Assembly: GCA_934446675.1 (NCBI GenBank)
Contig: CAKSEL010000002.1
Span: 1 to 64,000 of the forward strand
Length of the DNA: 64,000 bases
Source of the DNA: an uncultured Eubacteriales bacterium
GTDB taxonomy: Bacteria; Bacillota; Clostridia; Oscillospirales; CAG-382
Reading direction: 5' to 3'
Part shown: one piece after another, positions 25,548 to 34,245 of the stretch
How the letters are laid out: each line of letters begins with the position of its first letter
Numbering within the stretch: the stretch's first letter is position 1
Program-made: the position numbers and the translations under genes
Notes under the pieces: generated by a model
The model's input: only the letters and a program-made list of their open reading frames with translations
Databases searched by the model: none
Told to the model about the DNA's origin: nothing

Positions 25548-26438
25548 ATGAAACTTCTTGTCTTTGGGGAGATCATCTACGATTTCTACGACCGCAACAA
25601 CAAATTTATAGGTGGAGCGCCGCTGAACTTTGCCGCGCATATGTCGCTCCTCGGCGAAAACAGCAGCCTTATTTCGGCTGTCGGGAAAGATGACTTAGGC
25701 AAAAACGCAATCGAAACAATACGCGGCTTCGGCGTTGACACGCGCTTTATTGCCGAAACAGACGGATACGAGACCGGGAAATGCCTTGTATTAAAGGACC
25801 AACGCGGACTGCCGGCATACGACATAGTAGAGAACGTCGCATACGACCACATACCGTGTTCCGGGCTTTCCGGCGAAAAATACGACTGCTTTTACTTCGG
25901 CACGCTTGCACTGCGCTGCGACGATAACATAAACACCGTAACAAAAATACTTTCCGAAAACAGTTTTGACGAAGTTTTCACGGATCTCAACATACGTCCT
26001 CCGTTTTATTCGGAAAAATCAATACGGCTCTGCCTTGAAAACTCGACTGTCGTCAAGATAAGTTCCGATGAGCTGCCGACGGTCTCGCGCGAAATATACG
26101 GCGGCGTATTTGAAACACGTGAGTTCTGCAGAAAGCTGTCTGCGGAGTTTAAAAAAATACGTCTTATTATCGTAACTCTCGGAGACAAGGGCGCATATGT
26201 TTACGACTGCGAGAATTCCGCGGAATATTCGTGCCCGGTAAAAGAGGCGAAGGTCATATCCACAACGGGTGCGGGCGACAGCTTCGGCGCGGCGTTTCTT
26301 CACAGATACAAGCGCGGGGACAGCATAGAAAAATGCCTTGAATTTGCGTCGGCTTACAGCGCCTTTGTAGTTTCGAGAAAAGACGCGGTTCCGCCCGACA
26401 CAAAGGATTTTATAAATTCGCTTTCCGAAAACGCATAA
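25548..26438 (+). CDS. PfkB family sugar kinase, fructokinase-like
   Basis: A 296-residue ribokinase-fold enzyme that phosphorylates a sugar with ATP. The sugar-binding GGAPLNFA lies near residue 22, and the second PfkB signature with the catalytic Asp and anion hole is TTGAGDSFGAAF (about 243-254). The N-P-P-F type segment LNIRPPFY is typical of fructokinases of this family. The ribosome site ACAGGAG precedes the ATG. The neighbouring GH32-like gene strengthens a fructose or fructan link, though that GH32-like protein may be inactive. Confidence 0.85.
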   Translation: MKLLVFGEIIYDFYDRNNKFIGGAPLNFAAHMSLLGENSSLISAVGKDDLGKNAIETIRGFGVDTRFIAETDGYETGKCLVLKDQRGLPAYDIVENVAYDHIPCSGLSGEKYDCFYFGTLALRCDDNINTVTKILSENSFDEVFTDLNIRPPFYSEKSIRLCLENSTVVKISSDELPTVSREIYGGVFETREFCRKLSAEFKKIRLIIVTLGDKGAYVYDCENSAEYSCPVKEAKVISTTGAGDSFGAAFLHRYKRGDSIEKCLEFASAYSAFVVSRKDAVPPDTKDFINSLSENA

Positions 26439-26456
26439 TCAAATCACAGTTTCGCT

Positions 26457-26492
26457 GCGTGCCTTAATTTTATACGGCACGCTTATTTTTTT
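26457..26492 (+). terminator. Terminator of kinase gene
   Basis: GCGTGCC (26457-26463) pairs with GGCACGC (26476-26482), followed by TTATTTTTTT. Its 3' part overlaps the end of the convergent AraC gene. Confidence 0.7.
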
Positions 26493-27418
26493 GCACCAAG
26501 ATCATCAATACGGTGCTTTTTTGCCGCGTTTCTTATTTCAAGCGGCTTTTTTCCGTATCTTTCGCAGAAGCATTTATAAAAATACGGCTTGCTGCCGAAT
26601 CCCGAGTCCGAAAATATTATCTCTATGCTCTCGGACGACATTACAAGACGGTTATATGCGTAGTTAAGCCGCAGATCCTGTCTGTAAACCGTGAAAGTCT
26701 TGCCGGTATACTGTCTGAAGCACTCGCTGAAATATGCCGGGGAATATCCGAACATCGCGGCAATATCACATTCAAGCAGTTTTTCCTTATAGTGCGTTCT
26801 TACGTATTTCACGGCGTTTCTGAAAACGGCGTCGGTGTTCTCCGAGTGCGGCAGTTTCTGCGGTTCGGTCCGCTTTCTCCTTGTTCCGAGCCTTATAACG
26901 TACAGCAGCACGCCGTTTATAAAGGTCTTTAAAACCTCTGCGTATTTTGAAATATCGGCAAAATCTATTTTTATGCCCGACAGAGTTTCCAGCGACTTTG
27001 CAATATATTCAATATATCCGTTGCCGAGGCTGCCGTGTATCGGATCTGTCAAAGAATACAGTTCAAGCAGTGCCGTATCGAAAAGCGCTTTTTCGGTAAA
27101 ATGCACCGTGAGTATCGTTACGGGTTCTTCGGACGTACAGTGAAGGCTGTGAACATCATCGGGACCCAACAGCCAGAAATCGTTGACGCTCTGGCTGATA
27201 ACGTCGTTATTCATGAAATTCTCGACGCTGCCCGAAAGCAGTATTTCAAGCTCATAGCAGTCGTGGCAGTGTACGGCGGTCTTATAATGACCTTTGCTGC
27301 CGTCAAACAGGTGCTGCGTCACCGAAAAGCAGTCAGTCACGGAAAGCAGAGGGCACGTCGCGTGGTTCACAAGGTCGTCGTTTGCTATTGAAATGTTTTT
27401 TAACGGTATTCTTTTCAT
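26483..27418 (-). CDS. AraC family transcriptional regulator
   Basis: A 311-residue regulator with an N-terminal cupin-like sensor (H-C-H-D-C-Y-E-L-E-I-L-L-S-G as the metal-type His cluster and D-D-V-H-S-L) and a C-terminal AraC double helix-turn-helix (CDIAAMFGYSPAYFSECFRQ, then IEIIFSDSGFGSKPYFYKCF). The ATG at 27418 has GGCGGTGAAG upstream; the 34 extra codons of the longer frame are not conserved-looking. It lies downstream of the GH genes on the same strand. Confidence 0.85.
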   Translation of the reverse strand: MKRIPLKNISIANDDLVNHATCPLLSVTDCFSVTQHLFDGSKGHYKTAVHCHDCYELEILLSGSVENFMNNDVISQSVNDFWLLGPDDVHSLHCTSEEPVTILTVHFTEKALFDTALLELYSLTDPIHGSLGNGYIEYIAKSLETLSGIKIDFADISKYAEVLKTFINGVLLYVIRLGTRRKRTEPQKLPHSENTDAVFRNAVKYVRTHYKEKLLECDIAAMFGYSPAYFSECFRQYTGKTFTVYRQDLRLNYAYNRLVMSSESIEIIFSDSGFGSKPYFYKCFCERYGKKPLEIRNAAKKHRIDDLGAKK

Positions 27419-27543
27419 ATCTTCACCGCCTTTTCTGTCATTATTATATATGATTACAGCCGCAAAATCAACACACGGATAAGAAAATGACAAAACAAGC
27501 CGTTTTTGACGCGCCGTCACGTCCTTAAACGGGCATAAAATGA

Positions 27544-27572
27544 TCTCCCGCGTTTTTTACATACGCAGGAGA
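27544..27572 (-). terminator. Weak terminator after GH32-like gene
   Basis: TCTCCTGCG/CGCGGGAGA imperfect 9-bp stem with an AT-rich loop, followed on the minus strand by TCATTTT. Confidence 0.4.
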
Positions 27573-27605
27573 ATCGACACTCAATATTGCATTATATGCA
27601 TTTCC

Positions 27606-28946
27606 TTATCGGTACACCGCCGAAAGTTTCTTTATTTCAAGCCTTGAAATCACGATGTTATCACCGTCTGCCGAAATGCAGAGAGACGGAGTATTGTAAT
27701 CGCAGAAGTCTTCGCAGAAAGCCATACATCTTTTTCCGCCGTCGAGAAATACCTCAAGGCTTGACGAGTCGCATATGACCGTAACTTCAAACGTATCCGT
27801 TTCCGATGACAGCGGCGCATATTTCAAGCCCTTTTCAAAAAATCCGCTTTCGCTGTTTATGCTAAAGTCAATTCCGAAAAGCTTAAAATCAATTTTTCCG
27901 ACTCCCTTTTTGCCGCAGATCACAATTTTATACGCGCTCTCGCAAAGTTTAAAGCATACGGTTTGTCCGTCTGCCACGTTTACGTTTTCGTATACGTTTT
28001 TCTCGCCGCACAGTTTATCAAGCTCGGCTATGGGTTTTGCGCAAAGAAAGTATTCTGTGCCGTTTTTTACCACGGACAACTCGTTCGGAATAAGAAGCTG
28101 TCCGCAAAAGCCGCTGAAACGCGACGCCGAATTGTCGCAGGCAACACGCACATATCTGTCCTTTTCCTTATCGTAAATCACAGCCGCGCCGAGACACGAC
28201 GTTCCGTAATCAAGCCGTCCTGCGTCTCCCAAGGTATGAAAAGTTCCTCCGAAAAAGTTTCCGACGGCATAGTTTCCGTGTGAACCGTACAATATCCAGA
28301 CGCTTTTGTTTTCCTCGCCGTCAACATTCATGCAGAAGAGCTGCGCGTCCCCGTTTTCTCCGGGAAGTCTTACTTTGCACACGGTTTCGGGTTCGGAATA
28401 TCCGTTATGCTTCATTACGGCATAGGTGCAGCCTTCGGTATGCTCCGCGTAAACGTATTCTTTGAGAGACGTACACAAAGTACCGCGTATTTCACCGGCT
28501 GAAAAGTTCATTTTCGGCTTTGCCTCATTCCACGAAAGAAAGTCACGGCTTTGAACGATACTTACCGCATTATTGTCCGGCGCACGGTATTCGTCGGAAC
28601 TATACGAAAGTCTGTAAACGCCGTCTTTGCAGCAAAGCGACAAAGGCTGTGCAAGCTTTCCGAACTTCGGGCAATAGTGTATTTTCGGGCGCATACTGTC
28701 ATACGCCTTTTCAGTTGTATCGGAGGCACTGTATTTTACAGTCATATCCGGTTCGGAAAACACTTCTACCGTCTTTCCGGAAAGCTCCGAGACTTCAACA
28801 TATGCATATCCGTCCGGCGACCTGCCGTCAAGCCTTAAATACGAATCAAAAACGCACTTTTCGCCGTATTTCAGAACAAGTCTTTTTTCGGGAAGTCTTT
28901 TATTGACAGGAAAAACCAGGTAATTGTTCTTTATTTCAATTTTCAC
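27606..28946 (-). CDS. GH32-like protein lacking catalytic residues
   Basis: A 446-residue protein with the layout of GH32 fructan hydrolases: a five-bladed propeller followed by a beta-sandwich with the typical S-S-L-E-V-F-L-D-G-G segment near the end. The three GH32 catalytic signatures do not survive. The W-M/I-N-D-P-N-G motif is replaced by G-K-L-A-Q-P-L-S (about 96-103), so the Asp nucleophile is Gln. The E-C-P-D-L-F motif is replaced by G-D-A-Q-L-F (199-204), so the acid/base Glu is absent. No R-D-P is seen. The start is GTG with GGGAGGAG 7 nt upstream. It lies 42 nt downstream of a clan GH-A glycosidase. It could be a non-catalytic sugar-binding protein or a very divergent enzyme. Confidence 0.6.
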   Translation of the reverse strand: MKIEIKNNYLVFPVNKRLPEKRLVLKYGEKCVFDSYLRLDGRSPDGYAYVEVSELSGKTVEVFSEPDMTVKYSASDTTEKAYDSMRPKIHYCPKFGKLAQPLSLCCKDGVYRLSYSSDEYRAPDNNAVSIVQSRDFLSWNEAKPKMNFSAGEIRGTLCTSLKEYVYAEHTEGCTYAVMKHNGYSEPETVCKVRLPGENGDAQLFCMNVDGEENKSVWILYGSHGNYAVGNFFGGTFHTLGDAGRLDYGTSCLGAAVIYDKEKDRYVRVACDNSASRFSGFCGQLLIPNELSVVKNGTEYFLCAKPIAELDKLCGEKNVYENVNVADGQTVCFKLCESAYKIVICGKKGVGKIDFKLFGIDFSINSESGFFEKGLKYAPLSSETDTFEVTVICDSSSLEVFLDGGKRCMAFCEDFCDYNTPSLCISADGDNIVISRLEIKKLSAVYR

Positions 28947-28988
28947 AAAAAAGCTCCTCCCGTACTTTTTAATATTTCTGCCGCTATT

Positions 28989-30851
28989 TCAGTCAAGCTC
29001 TGCTTTGTAAACGGCAGCGCCGCAGGCTTCTATTTTTTCGGCATTGCCCATTACCGCGCTTATCTTTACGCCGTCCGAAACATTCATGTGTGTAAGTTCG
29101 TCTTTTCCCGAATAGTTGACAGCGACTATGTAATAAAGCTTATCGCTCTGTTTATGGTAGGTTGCGCCGATATGCGGATTTTCAAATCTTACGGGCTTAT
29201 CTTCAAGTATTTCCGAGGCAATTTCCTTATATATCTTATAATACGGTCTTGTTTCGTCCTCAAACGCGCTTCTGTCGTCCCAGAGCTGCTGTTCAAGCGC
29301 GGCGTTGAGGAAATATATCTTTCCTTTGCCGAATTTATGGCGCGAGAACATTACGGTTCCGTCGGTATCCGACATCAGAACCTCCGCGTCTATGCTTTTA
29401 AGCAGATATTTCTTGCCGTAAGCAAGCGGAAGATCCGCCGAATCAAATTCAAACGTATACTTTGTATTGTCGGTTTTCATTCCAAAAGATTCAAGTCCCG
29501 ATACCCTCTCAAGTTCCGAAATAAGTCCGGTATCCGACGAAAAATACACCGTCGCGCCGTTCTCTGCCTTTTCAAGCAGCGCGCAGTATATCTCCATATC
29601 CATTGGCGCCCAGCCGTACATTGACGGAACTATATAAAGCTTTGCGTCAGGCAAAGGCATATTCCAGTTTACGAAGGTTATATCGAATCCCGCCTGTTTT
29701 GCAAGCACAAACGCGCTTGTTGCGGGCTGTTTTGGATCGGGCTGGCGTGTAATTACATAAACCGCGTCGGTCTGCTTGGGTTTGAGTCCGAGTTTTTCCA
29801 TGCCGCGTATCTTTTCGCCCTCATCGCGTATGATCCTTGCCACGGGTTTCGGCGTAAAGTCGCGGTAGAACATTCCGAGTTCTCTCTCTACGGCGCTCCA
29901 TGTATACGGTGGAAAGTCAAGGTCAAGCTGTTCAAAGGCGCACCACCACAAAAGTCCCTTTATCCCGTTGGAATATGCCGACCAGAGGTTTGCGCGGATA
30001 TATTTCGACGCCATTTCATAATTGCCGTTCATACTCGAAAACGTACCCTGCTCCTGTATCATTGCGTCTTTACCGCCGACTCCGCCGTAATAGCAGCACT
30101 GGAACGTCGGTATCATGGTTGTGGGCAGGCTGTCCATCGGCATGAAGTCTCCGCCAACCGTCGGCGACGGATAAGGGTGAGGAGTAAGCATATCGGTAAG
30201 CTCGCCCTGATCGCGTATTGTCCATTCTCCGCTGTCGGGCAAAAGCGAGTGCATTCCCGACATTACGGGACGCGTATTATCTTCGGAACGTATTGCGTTT
30301 GCAATGTTCGACGTCCAGACATACGCGTGATAACGGCTTACGGGTTCGGACATACAGTTACATTCGTTTCCGAGATCCCATGCGGCTATCGCTTCCTGAT
30401 CTTTCATTCTTCTTACAAATCCGCGTGCAAATCTGTTCTGCCACATAAGCGATTCGGGATCTGTTATATGATTTTTACCGTCAAGCGCGGGAGGTACGAA
30501 CATTCTTCCGCTCATCCAGCCGGTAATTACCGAAACGATCAGCTTTATATCATATTTTACCGCAAAGGAACACATTTTATCAAAATGTTCCATGCAGTCC
30601 TCGTCAAGCGCAAATTCGTCGTGCGGAAGCTCTTTTCCGTGAAGTCTGTACTCATGGAATTCATTTCTGTAACCGCGTATTGTATGTATAGGCTGAAAAT
30701 CGCGCCAGTTGGGAAAAACTCTCGCGTATTTCACTCCGTATTCGCTCATAAGTCTGAAGTCGTTTTCAACGCTGCTCTCGTCCCAGTCAGCCCACATTTC
30801 CGTGCCTGCTTTTGAGCCCCAGTAATTGCAGCCTATCATGAATTCGCTCAT
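28989..30851 (-). CDS. Clan GH-A glycoside hydrolase (GH5-like)
   Basis: A 620-residue protein whose first 350 residues form a (beta/alpha)8 barrel of the GH5/mannanase-like type. The acid/base Glu is in AAWDLGNEC (Glu163) and the probable nucleophile in MIQEQGTFSS (Glu267). W-G and Y-A-R-V-F-P-N-W-R occur near the start. The C-terminal 250 residues include an amidotransferase-like trimerisation domain (AKLYIVPSMYGWAPM, ATVYFSSDTGLI), as in GH42-type enzymes. No signal peptide is present, so it is cytoplasmic. The ATG at 30851 is favoured over the TTG at 30857 by spacing from GGAG. The substrate, a beta-linked oligosaccharide, is inferred. Confidence 0.75.
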   Translation of the reverse strand: MSEFMIGCNYWGSKAGTEMWADWDESSVENDFRLMSEYGVKYARVFPNWRDFQPIHTIRGYRNEFHEYRLHGKELPHDEFALDEDCMEHFDKMCSFAVKYDIKLIVSVITGWMSGRMFVPPALDGKNHITDPESLMWQNRFARGFVRRMKDQEAIAAWDLGNECNCMSEPVSRYHAYVWTSNIANAIRSEDNTRPVMSGMHSLLPDSGEWTIRDQGELTDMLTPHPYPSPTVGGDFMPMDSLPTTMIPTFQCCYYGGVGGKDAMIQEQGTFSSMNGNYEMASKYIRANLWSAYSNGIKGLLWWCAFEQLDLDFPPYTWSAVERELGMFYRDFTPKPVARIIRDEGEKIRGMEKLGLKPKQTDAVYVITRQPDPKQPATSAFVLAKQAGFDITFVNWNMPLPDAKLYIVPSMYGWAPMDMEIYCALLEKAENGATVYFSSDTGLISELERVSGLESFGMKTDNTKYTFEFDSADLPLAYGKKYLLKSIDAEVLMSDTDGTVMFSRHKFGKGKIYFLNAALEQQLWDDRSAFEDETRPYYKIYKEIASEILEDKPVRFENPHIGATYHKQSDKLYYIVAVNYSGKDELTHMNVSDGVKISAVMGNAEKIEACGAAVYKAELD

Positions 30852-30964
30852 ATACAAATCATCTCCGTCTTTCTCGGTTTCAGTTAGATTATAACCGCGG
30901 CATAATTTGTTTTCATTATATTTTCTTTGGAAAAAAGTTCTCTCTCTTCGGCAAAATATCCGAA

Positions 30965-30996
30965 ATCAAAAAAAGAACACGGTTTTACCCATGTTC
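30965..30996 (-). terminator. Terminator, second of a tandem pair
   Basis: GAACATGG/CCGTGTTC 8-bp stem (30975-30996) followed on the minus strand by TTTTTTT. It backs up the terminator at 31004-31034 after the DtxR gene. Confidence 0.75.
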
Positions 30997-31003
30997 CGAA
31001 ATT

Positions 31004-31034
31004 CAAAAAGCCGGACGCTTATCACGCCCGGCTT
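31004..31034 (-). terminator. Terminator of DtxR-family gene
   Basis: AAGCCGGGCG/CGTCCGGCTT stem (31008-31034) followed by TTTTG on the minus strand. Confidence 0.75.
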
Positions 31035-31071
31035 CGTACTTATTATTAATTATCTGCTCAAATTCCGCCGC

Positions 31072-31449
31072 TTAATCCAGCATTCCGGCTTTTGCAAGAT
31101 GTTCCTTTATCTTTTCAAAAGTTTCGTCGCTTATGTCGTGTTCTACCTTGCAGCTGTCCTCATACGCGGTATTTTCGCTTACTCCGAGATGAATGAGAGC
31201 CTTTGCGATTATTTCATGGCGTTCGTACACCTTTGCGGCTATTGCCATTCCCTTTGGCGTAAGTGTAAGCGCGCCGTTTTCGTCCATGTTGACGTAGCCC
31301 TCCTCGCGAAAAGCTTTCATTGCAACGGATACGCTCGGTTTTGTAAAATTGAGATGGTTCGCAACGTCTATGCTGCGGACTATGCCGTTCTGCTTTTTAA
31401 GCATGAGTATTGTTTCGAGATAATTCTCGGCAGATTCTTTTATGATCAT
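31072..31449 (-). CDS. DtxR/MntR family metal-dependent regulator
   Basis: A 125-residue repressor with a winged helix (residues 1-65) and a helical dimerisation domain, at MntR-like length and without the SH3 domain of DtxR. Probable metal ligands are His78, Glu103 and His104 (V-E-H). Cys100 sits where MntR has Glu and where DtxR/IdeR has Cys. Asn9 occupies the position of the MntR Asp8. The site is therefore mixed and the metal (Fe or Mn) cannot be decided. It has its own consensus promoter just after the hydrogenase operon terminator. Confidence 0.85.
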   Translation of the reverse strand: MIIKESAENYLETILMLKKQNGIVRSIDVANHLNFTKPSVSVAMKAFREEGYVNMDENGALTLTPKGMAIAAKVYERHEIIAKALIHLGVSENTAYEDSCKVEHDISDETFEKIKEHLAKAGMLD

Positions 31450-31504
31450 GATATATTTATACGCCTTTCAAGCTATTGTGTTTGCAAAAATACTATTTAT
31501 GCAT

Positions 31505-31533
31505 ATTATATCACGCCGAAAACACGTTGTCAA
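31505..31533 (-). promoter_or_regulatory. Consensus promoter of DtxR-family gene
   Basis: On the minus strand TTGACA (31533-31528), 17-nt spacer, TATAAT (31510-31505). Confidence 0.85.
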
Positions 31534-31563
31534 ATTATTTTTTCGACACGGCAAAAAGCTTGC

Positions 31564-31599
31564 CGAAAAAAGCAAATTCCGGCAAAAAACTCACCGGAA
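31564..31599 (-). terminator. Terminator of hydrogenase operon
   Basis: TTCCGG/CCGGAA stem (31577-31599) followed on the minus strand by TTTGCTTTTTTC. Confidence 0.65.
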
Positions 31600-31632
31600 C
31601 CGCTGCTTTTATGATATTTATACGGGAAAAGC

Positions 31633-33057
31633 TTATTTCAGCACCGAAATTGCGTCGGTAATGGTCTTTTCAAGCGCCTCTCTGCCGTATTTATCGACCT
31701 CGGCTTTATTCTTTTCGCCGTGTGTAAGGCAGCCTGCGCCGCCGATACAGCCGCCTGTACAAGCCATACCTTCAATAAAGTTTCCGTCAAGAACATTTCT
31801 GCTCTTTTTCATAAGCGCCATCTTACAAGCCTCAATACCGTCGCAGGGTACGGCTTTAAGTTCAAAGTCGGTAATGCCGTGTTCCTTGAGTCCCTGTGCA
31901 ACGGCGTCGGAAAGTCCTCCGCTGCGTGCGAATATTCTTCCGAAATACGACGCGTTATCAAGCACGTCCTCGCCAAGTGTCGTAATATCTATATCCTTGC
32001 TGTCAAAGAGAGCCTGAAGTTCCTCAAAGGTCATGCAGTTATCTACATACTCGCGCACCTGTTCTTTCTGCACTTCCATTTTCTTTGCGGTACACGGGCC
32101 TATGAATACGACCTTGCATCCGGGGTTCTTTTCCTTAATATATTTTGCTATTGCAGCCATAGGCGAAAGGTTATGCGAAACAAGATCCTTTAGCTGCGGA
32201 TATGCCTTATTTACATAATCGACAAACGCAGGACAGCAGGAGCTTGTAAGGAATCCCTTTTCGGCAAGTTCCTTGCTTTCGGCATATGCGACAATATCCG
32301 CGCCGAGAGCAGCCTCGACAACGGTATGGAATCCGAGCTGTTTCATACCCGAAATTACCTGTCCGAGCTTTGCATATGTAAACTGGCTGGAGATCGACGG
32401 TGCAACGACCGCGAAAACCTTATACTTTGTGTTATTCTCGCTCTTTTTGATTATATCTATGCAGTCGAGTATATAGGACTTGTCCATGATAGCGCCGAAC
32501 GGACACTGATATACGCACGCGCCGCAGGATATGCACTTGCTGTTATCTATTGCGGCAGCCTTATTCTCGTTCATGGATATTGCCTTTATCTTACAGGCGT
32601 TCTGACACGGACGCTTTCTGTTGATGATAGCGGTAAAGGGACAAACCTTTGCGCATGCGCCGCAGTCAACGCACTTTGTTTTGTCTATATGCGCAACGTG
32701 GTTTTCGTCAAAACTTATAGCGCCTCTCTTGCAGACGTCCTCGCATCTGTGGGCAAGACAGCCGCGACAGGTATTTGTAACCTCATATCCGCACATGGGA
32801 CATTCGTCGCAGGCTATTTCTATAACCTCTATAACATTGGGGTTATTTCTGTCGCCGCCCATTGCAAGTTTTACTCTTTCTTCGAGTATTGCGCGCTCCT
32901 TATATATGCAGCAGCGCATTGTGGGAGTGTTTCCCGGCACTATCTTTTTCGGAATATCGAAAAGATTGTCTATCAGCGTACCGTTCCATGCCTCTCTTGC
33001 AACTTCGCGGAGCACTTTATATTTCAAATGCTGTACTTTGGTATCAAACTTTCTCAT
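31633..33057 (-). CDS. [FeFe]-hydrogenase, group B-like
   Basis: A 474-residue iron-only hydrogenase-type protein. Residues 83-110 form a Cys-rich segment (CDECPMC, CRGC, C-E-D-V-C). Two [4Fe-4S] ferredoxin motifs follow: C-V-D-C-G-A-C-A-K-V-C-P at 129-140 and C-I-S-C-G-A-C-V-Y-Q-C-P at 175-186. The H-cluster domain has L1 TSSCCPAF (271-278), L2 GPCTAKKME (320-328) and L3 EGMACTGGCIGG (about 430), with all four cluster Cys present. The L2 Met of classical bifurcating or group A enzymes is Gly, fitting group B. It probably interconverts H+ and H2 with ferredoxin. It is the last gene of a six-gene operon. Confidence 0.88.
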   Translation of the reverse strand: MRKFDTKVQHLKYKVLREVAREAWNGTLIDNLFDIPKKIVPGNTPTMRCCIYKERAILEERVKLAMGGDRNNPNVIEVIEIACDECPMCGYEVTNTCRGCLAHRCEDVCKRGAISFDENHVAHIDKTKCVDCGACAKVCPFTAIINRKRPCQNACKIKAISMNENKAAAIDNSKCISCGACVYQCPFGAIMDKSYILDCIDIIKKSENNTKYKVFAVVAPSISSQFTYAKLGQVISGMKQLGFHTVVEAALGADIVAYAESKELAEKGFLTSSCCPAFVDYVNKAYPQLKDLVSHNLSPMAAIAKYIKEKNPGCKVVFIGPCTAKKMEVQKEQVREYVDNCMTFEELQALFDSKDIDITTLGEDVLDNASYFGRIFARSGGLSDAVAQGLKEHGITDFELKAVPCDGIEACKMALMKKSRNVLDGNFIEGMACTGGCIGGAGCLTHGEKNKAEVDKYGREALEKTITDAISVLK

Positions 33058-33072
33058 GATTCTCTCCTTTTC

Positions 33073-34245
33073 TCAGAAATAACTTACTTTTATGCGTTTG
33101 CCCATCTGCTTTAGGCAGCCGGACAGTTCTTCGACAAGATTCATCTTTATATTAAAGTTTATCGGAAGATCGGGGTTCTGATGTGCAGGGTTTATTGCGC
33201 GTCCGACAAAGAAGTTTATATCGGTCGCCTCTTCAAACAGCAGTCTGCATATCAGCGACGCGCCGTCGCGCTTATATCCCCAGTGCGTATAGCTTTCGTT
33301 ATCCGTAAGGTAATCCTTTGCGTATTCCACAACCTTATTTACCGTGATAACGCCCTCTGTAACAAGATCCACACCCTCTATTTCGGCAATCGGCGGAACG
33401 TCGGACGCTTCAAACGAAAGGCTCGGCTTTATGGGCTTTCCGAGATATTTTGCGGCTATCGACGAGGTCGTTCCTCCGCAGATTATGTGCTTGCCTTCCT
33501 TCGAGAAGAACAGCGACATCATTCTGTCGCAGTCGTCGCGGTTTGACGGAGGACCGAACAGCAGATTTACGGGACATCTCTTTCTTATTCTCACAACGCA
33601 CGCCGTTGCGTCGTCTCCCGGCTTTTCGCCGTAGAGCTTATAGCACTCATCTACGAGTATCGTGGCAAGCGTTTTTGCCGTAAAATCATTTACGGTAAGC
33701 GGTTCGAGAAAGTCTATTATATCTTCCCTTTTCCAGCCGAAGTTGAATGCAAGTCCGATACCTGCGTGCGGACAGCCGTCGCTCATTGCAACGAATATAT
33801 CGTTCTCGCACAGCGGTACCTGCGATTTATACACCTTTTTGCCGCCTATATTAAGCTCAGACTTGGGATAATCGTAATTTTTGCCGTCACGCAGCAGAAT
33901 TACATGCGGATTATCATACTGTATAAGTTCGGCAACGCTGTTATTTATGATATGTATAATGGTAAACGTCGAATATGCGACGCCTCTTACGCTGCATATC
34001 GGAAGCGTTGCGGCAATAGTCGAAACACATTCCTCAAGCGACAGTCCCTGCGCCATCATTGTGGATATTATCTTGGACGTAAGCGTTGAAAGTATGCTCG
34101 CCTTTACGCCGCTGCCGAGTCCGTCCGCAAGCACGATAACCGTAGAGTTCTCGTCCTGTTCCACAACGTCCACATGGTCTCCGCAAAGCTGTTCTCCGTA
34201 ATGATTTATGCTTTTATAGCCTATATCGGCGCATAAATTATTCAT
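33073..34245 (-). CDS. SpoIIE-type PP2C serine phosphatase
   Basis: A 390-residue protein whose first 230 residues form a SpoIIE/PP2C phosphatase domain. Metal-binding motifs are VLADGLGSG (Asp near residue 41), MSDG (about 153-156) and GDDATACVVR. The last 150 residues are a separate domain of unknown type. Proteins of this class accompany sensory [FeFe]-hydrogenases in many Clostridia. The start codon lies within the end of the upstream sensor gene (8-nt overlap), which argues for a direct functional pair in which the H2 sensor controls dephosphorylation of a target. That target is not visible here. Confidence 0.85.
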   Translation of the reverse strand: MNNLCADIGYKSINHYGEQLCGDHVDVVEQDENSTVIVLADGLGSGVKASILSTLTSKIISTMMAQGLSLEECVSTIAATLPICSVRGVAYSTFTIIHIINNSVAELIQYDNPHVILLRDGKNYDYPKSELNIGGKKVYKSQVPLCENDIFVAMSDGCPHAGIGLAFNFGWKREDIIDFLEPLTVNDFTAKTLATILVDECYKLYGEKPGDDATACVVRIRKRCPVNLLFGPPSNRDDCDRMMSLFFSKEGKHIICGGTTSSIAAKYLGKPIKPSLSFEASDVPPIAEIEGVDLVTEGVITVNKVVEYAKDYLTDNESYTHWGYKRDGASLICRLLFEEATDINFFVGRAINPAHQNPDLPINFNIKMNLVEELSGCLKQMGKRIKVSYF

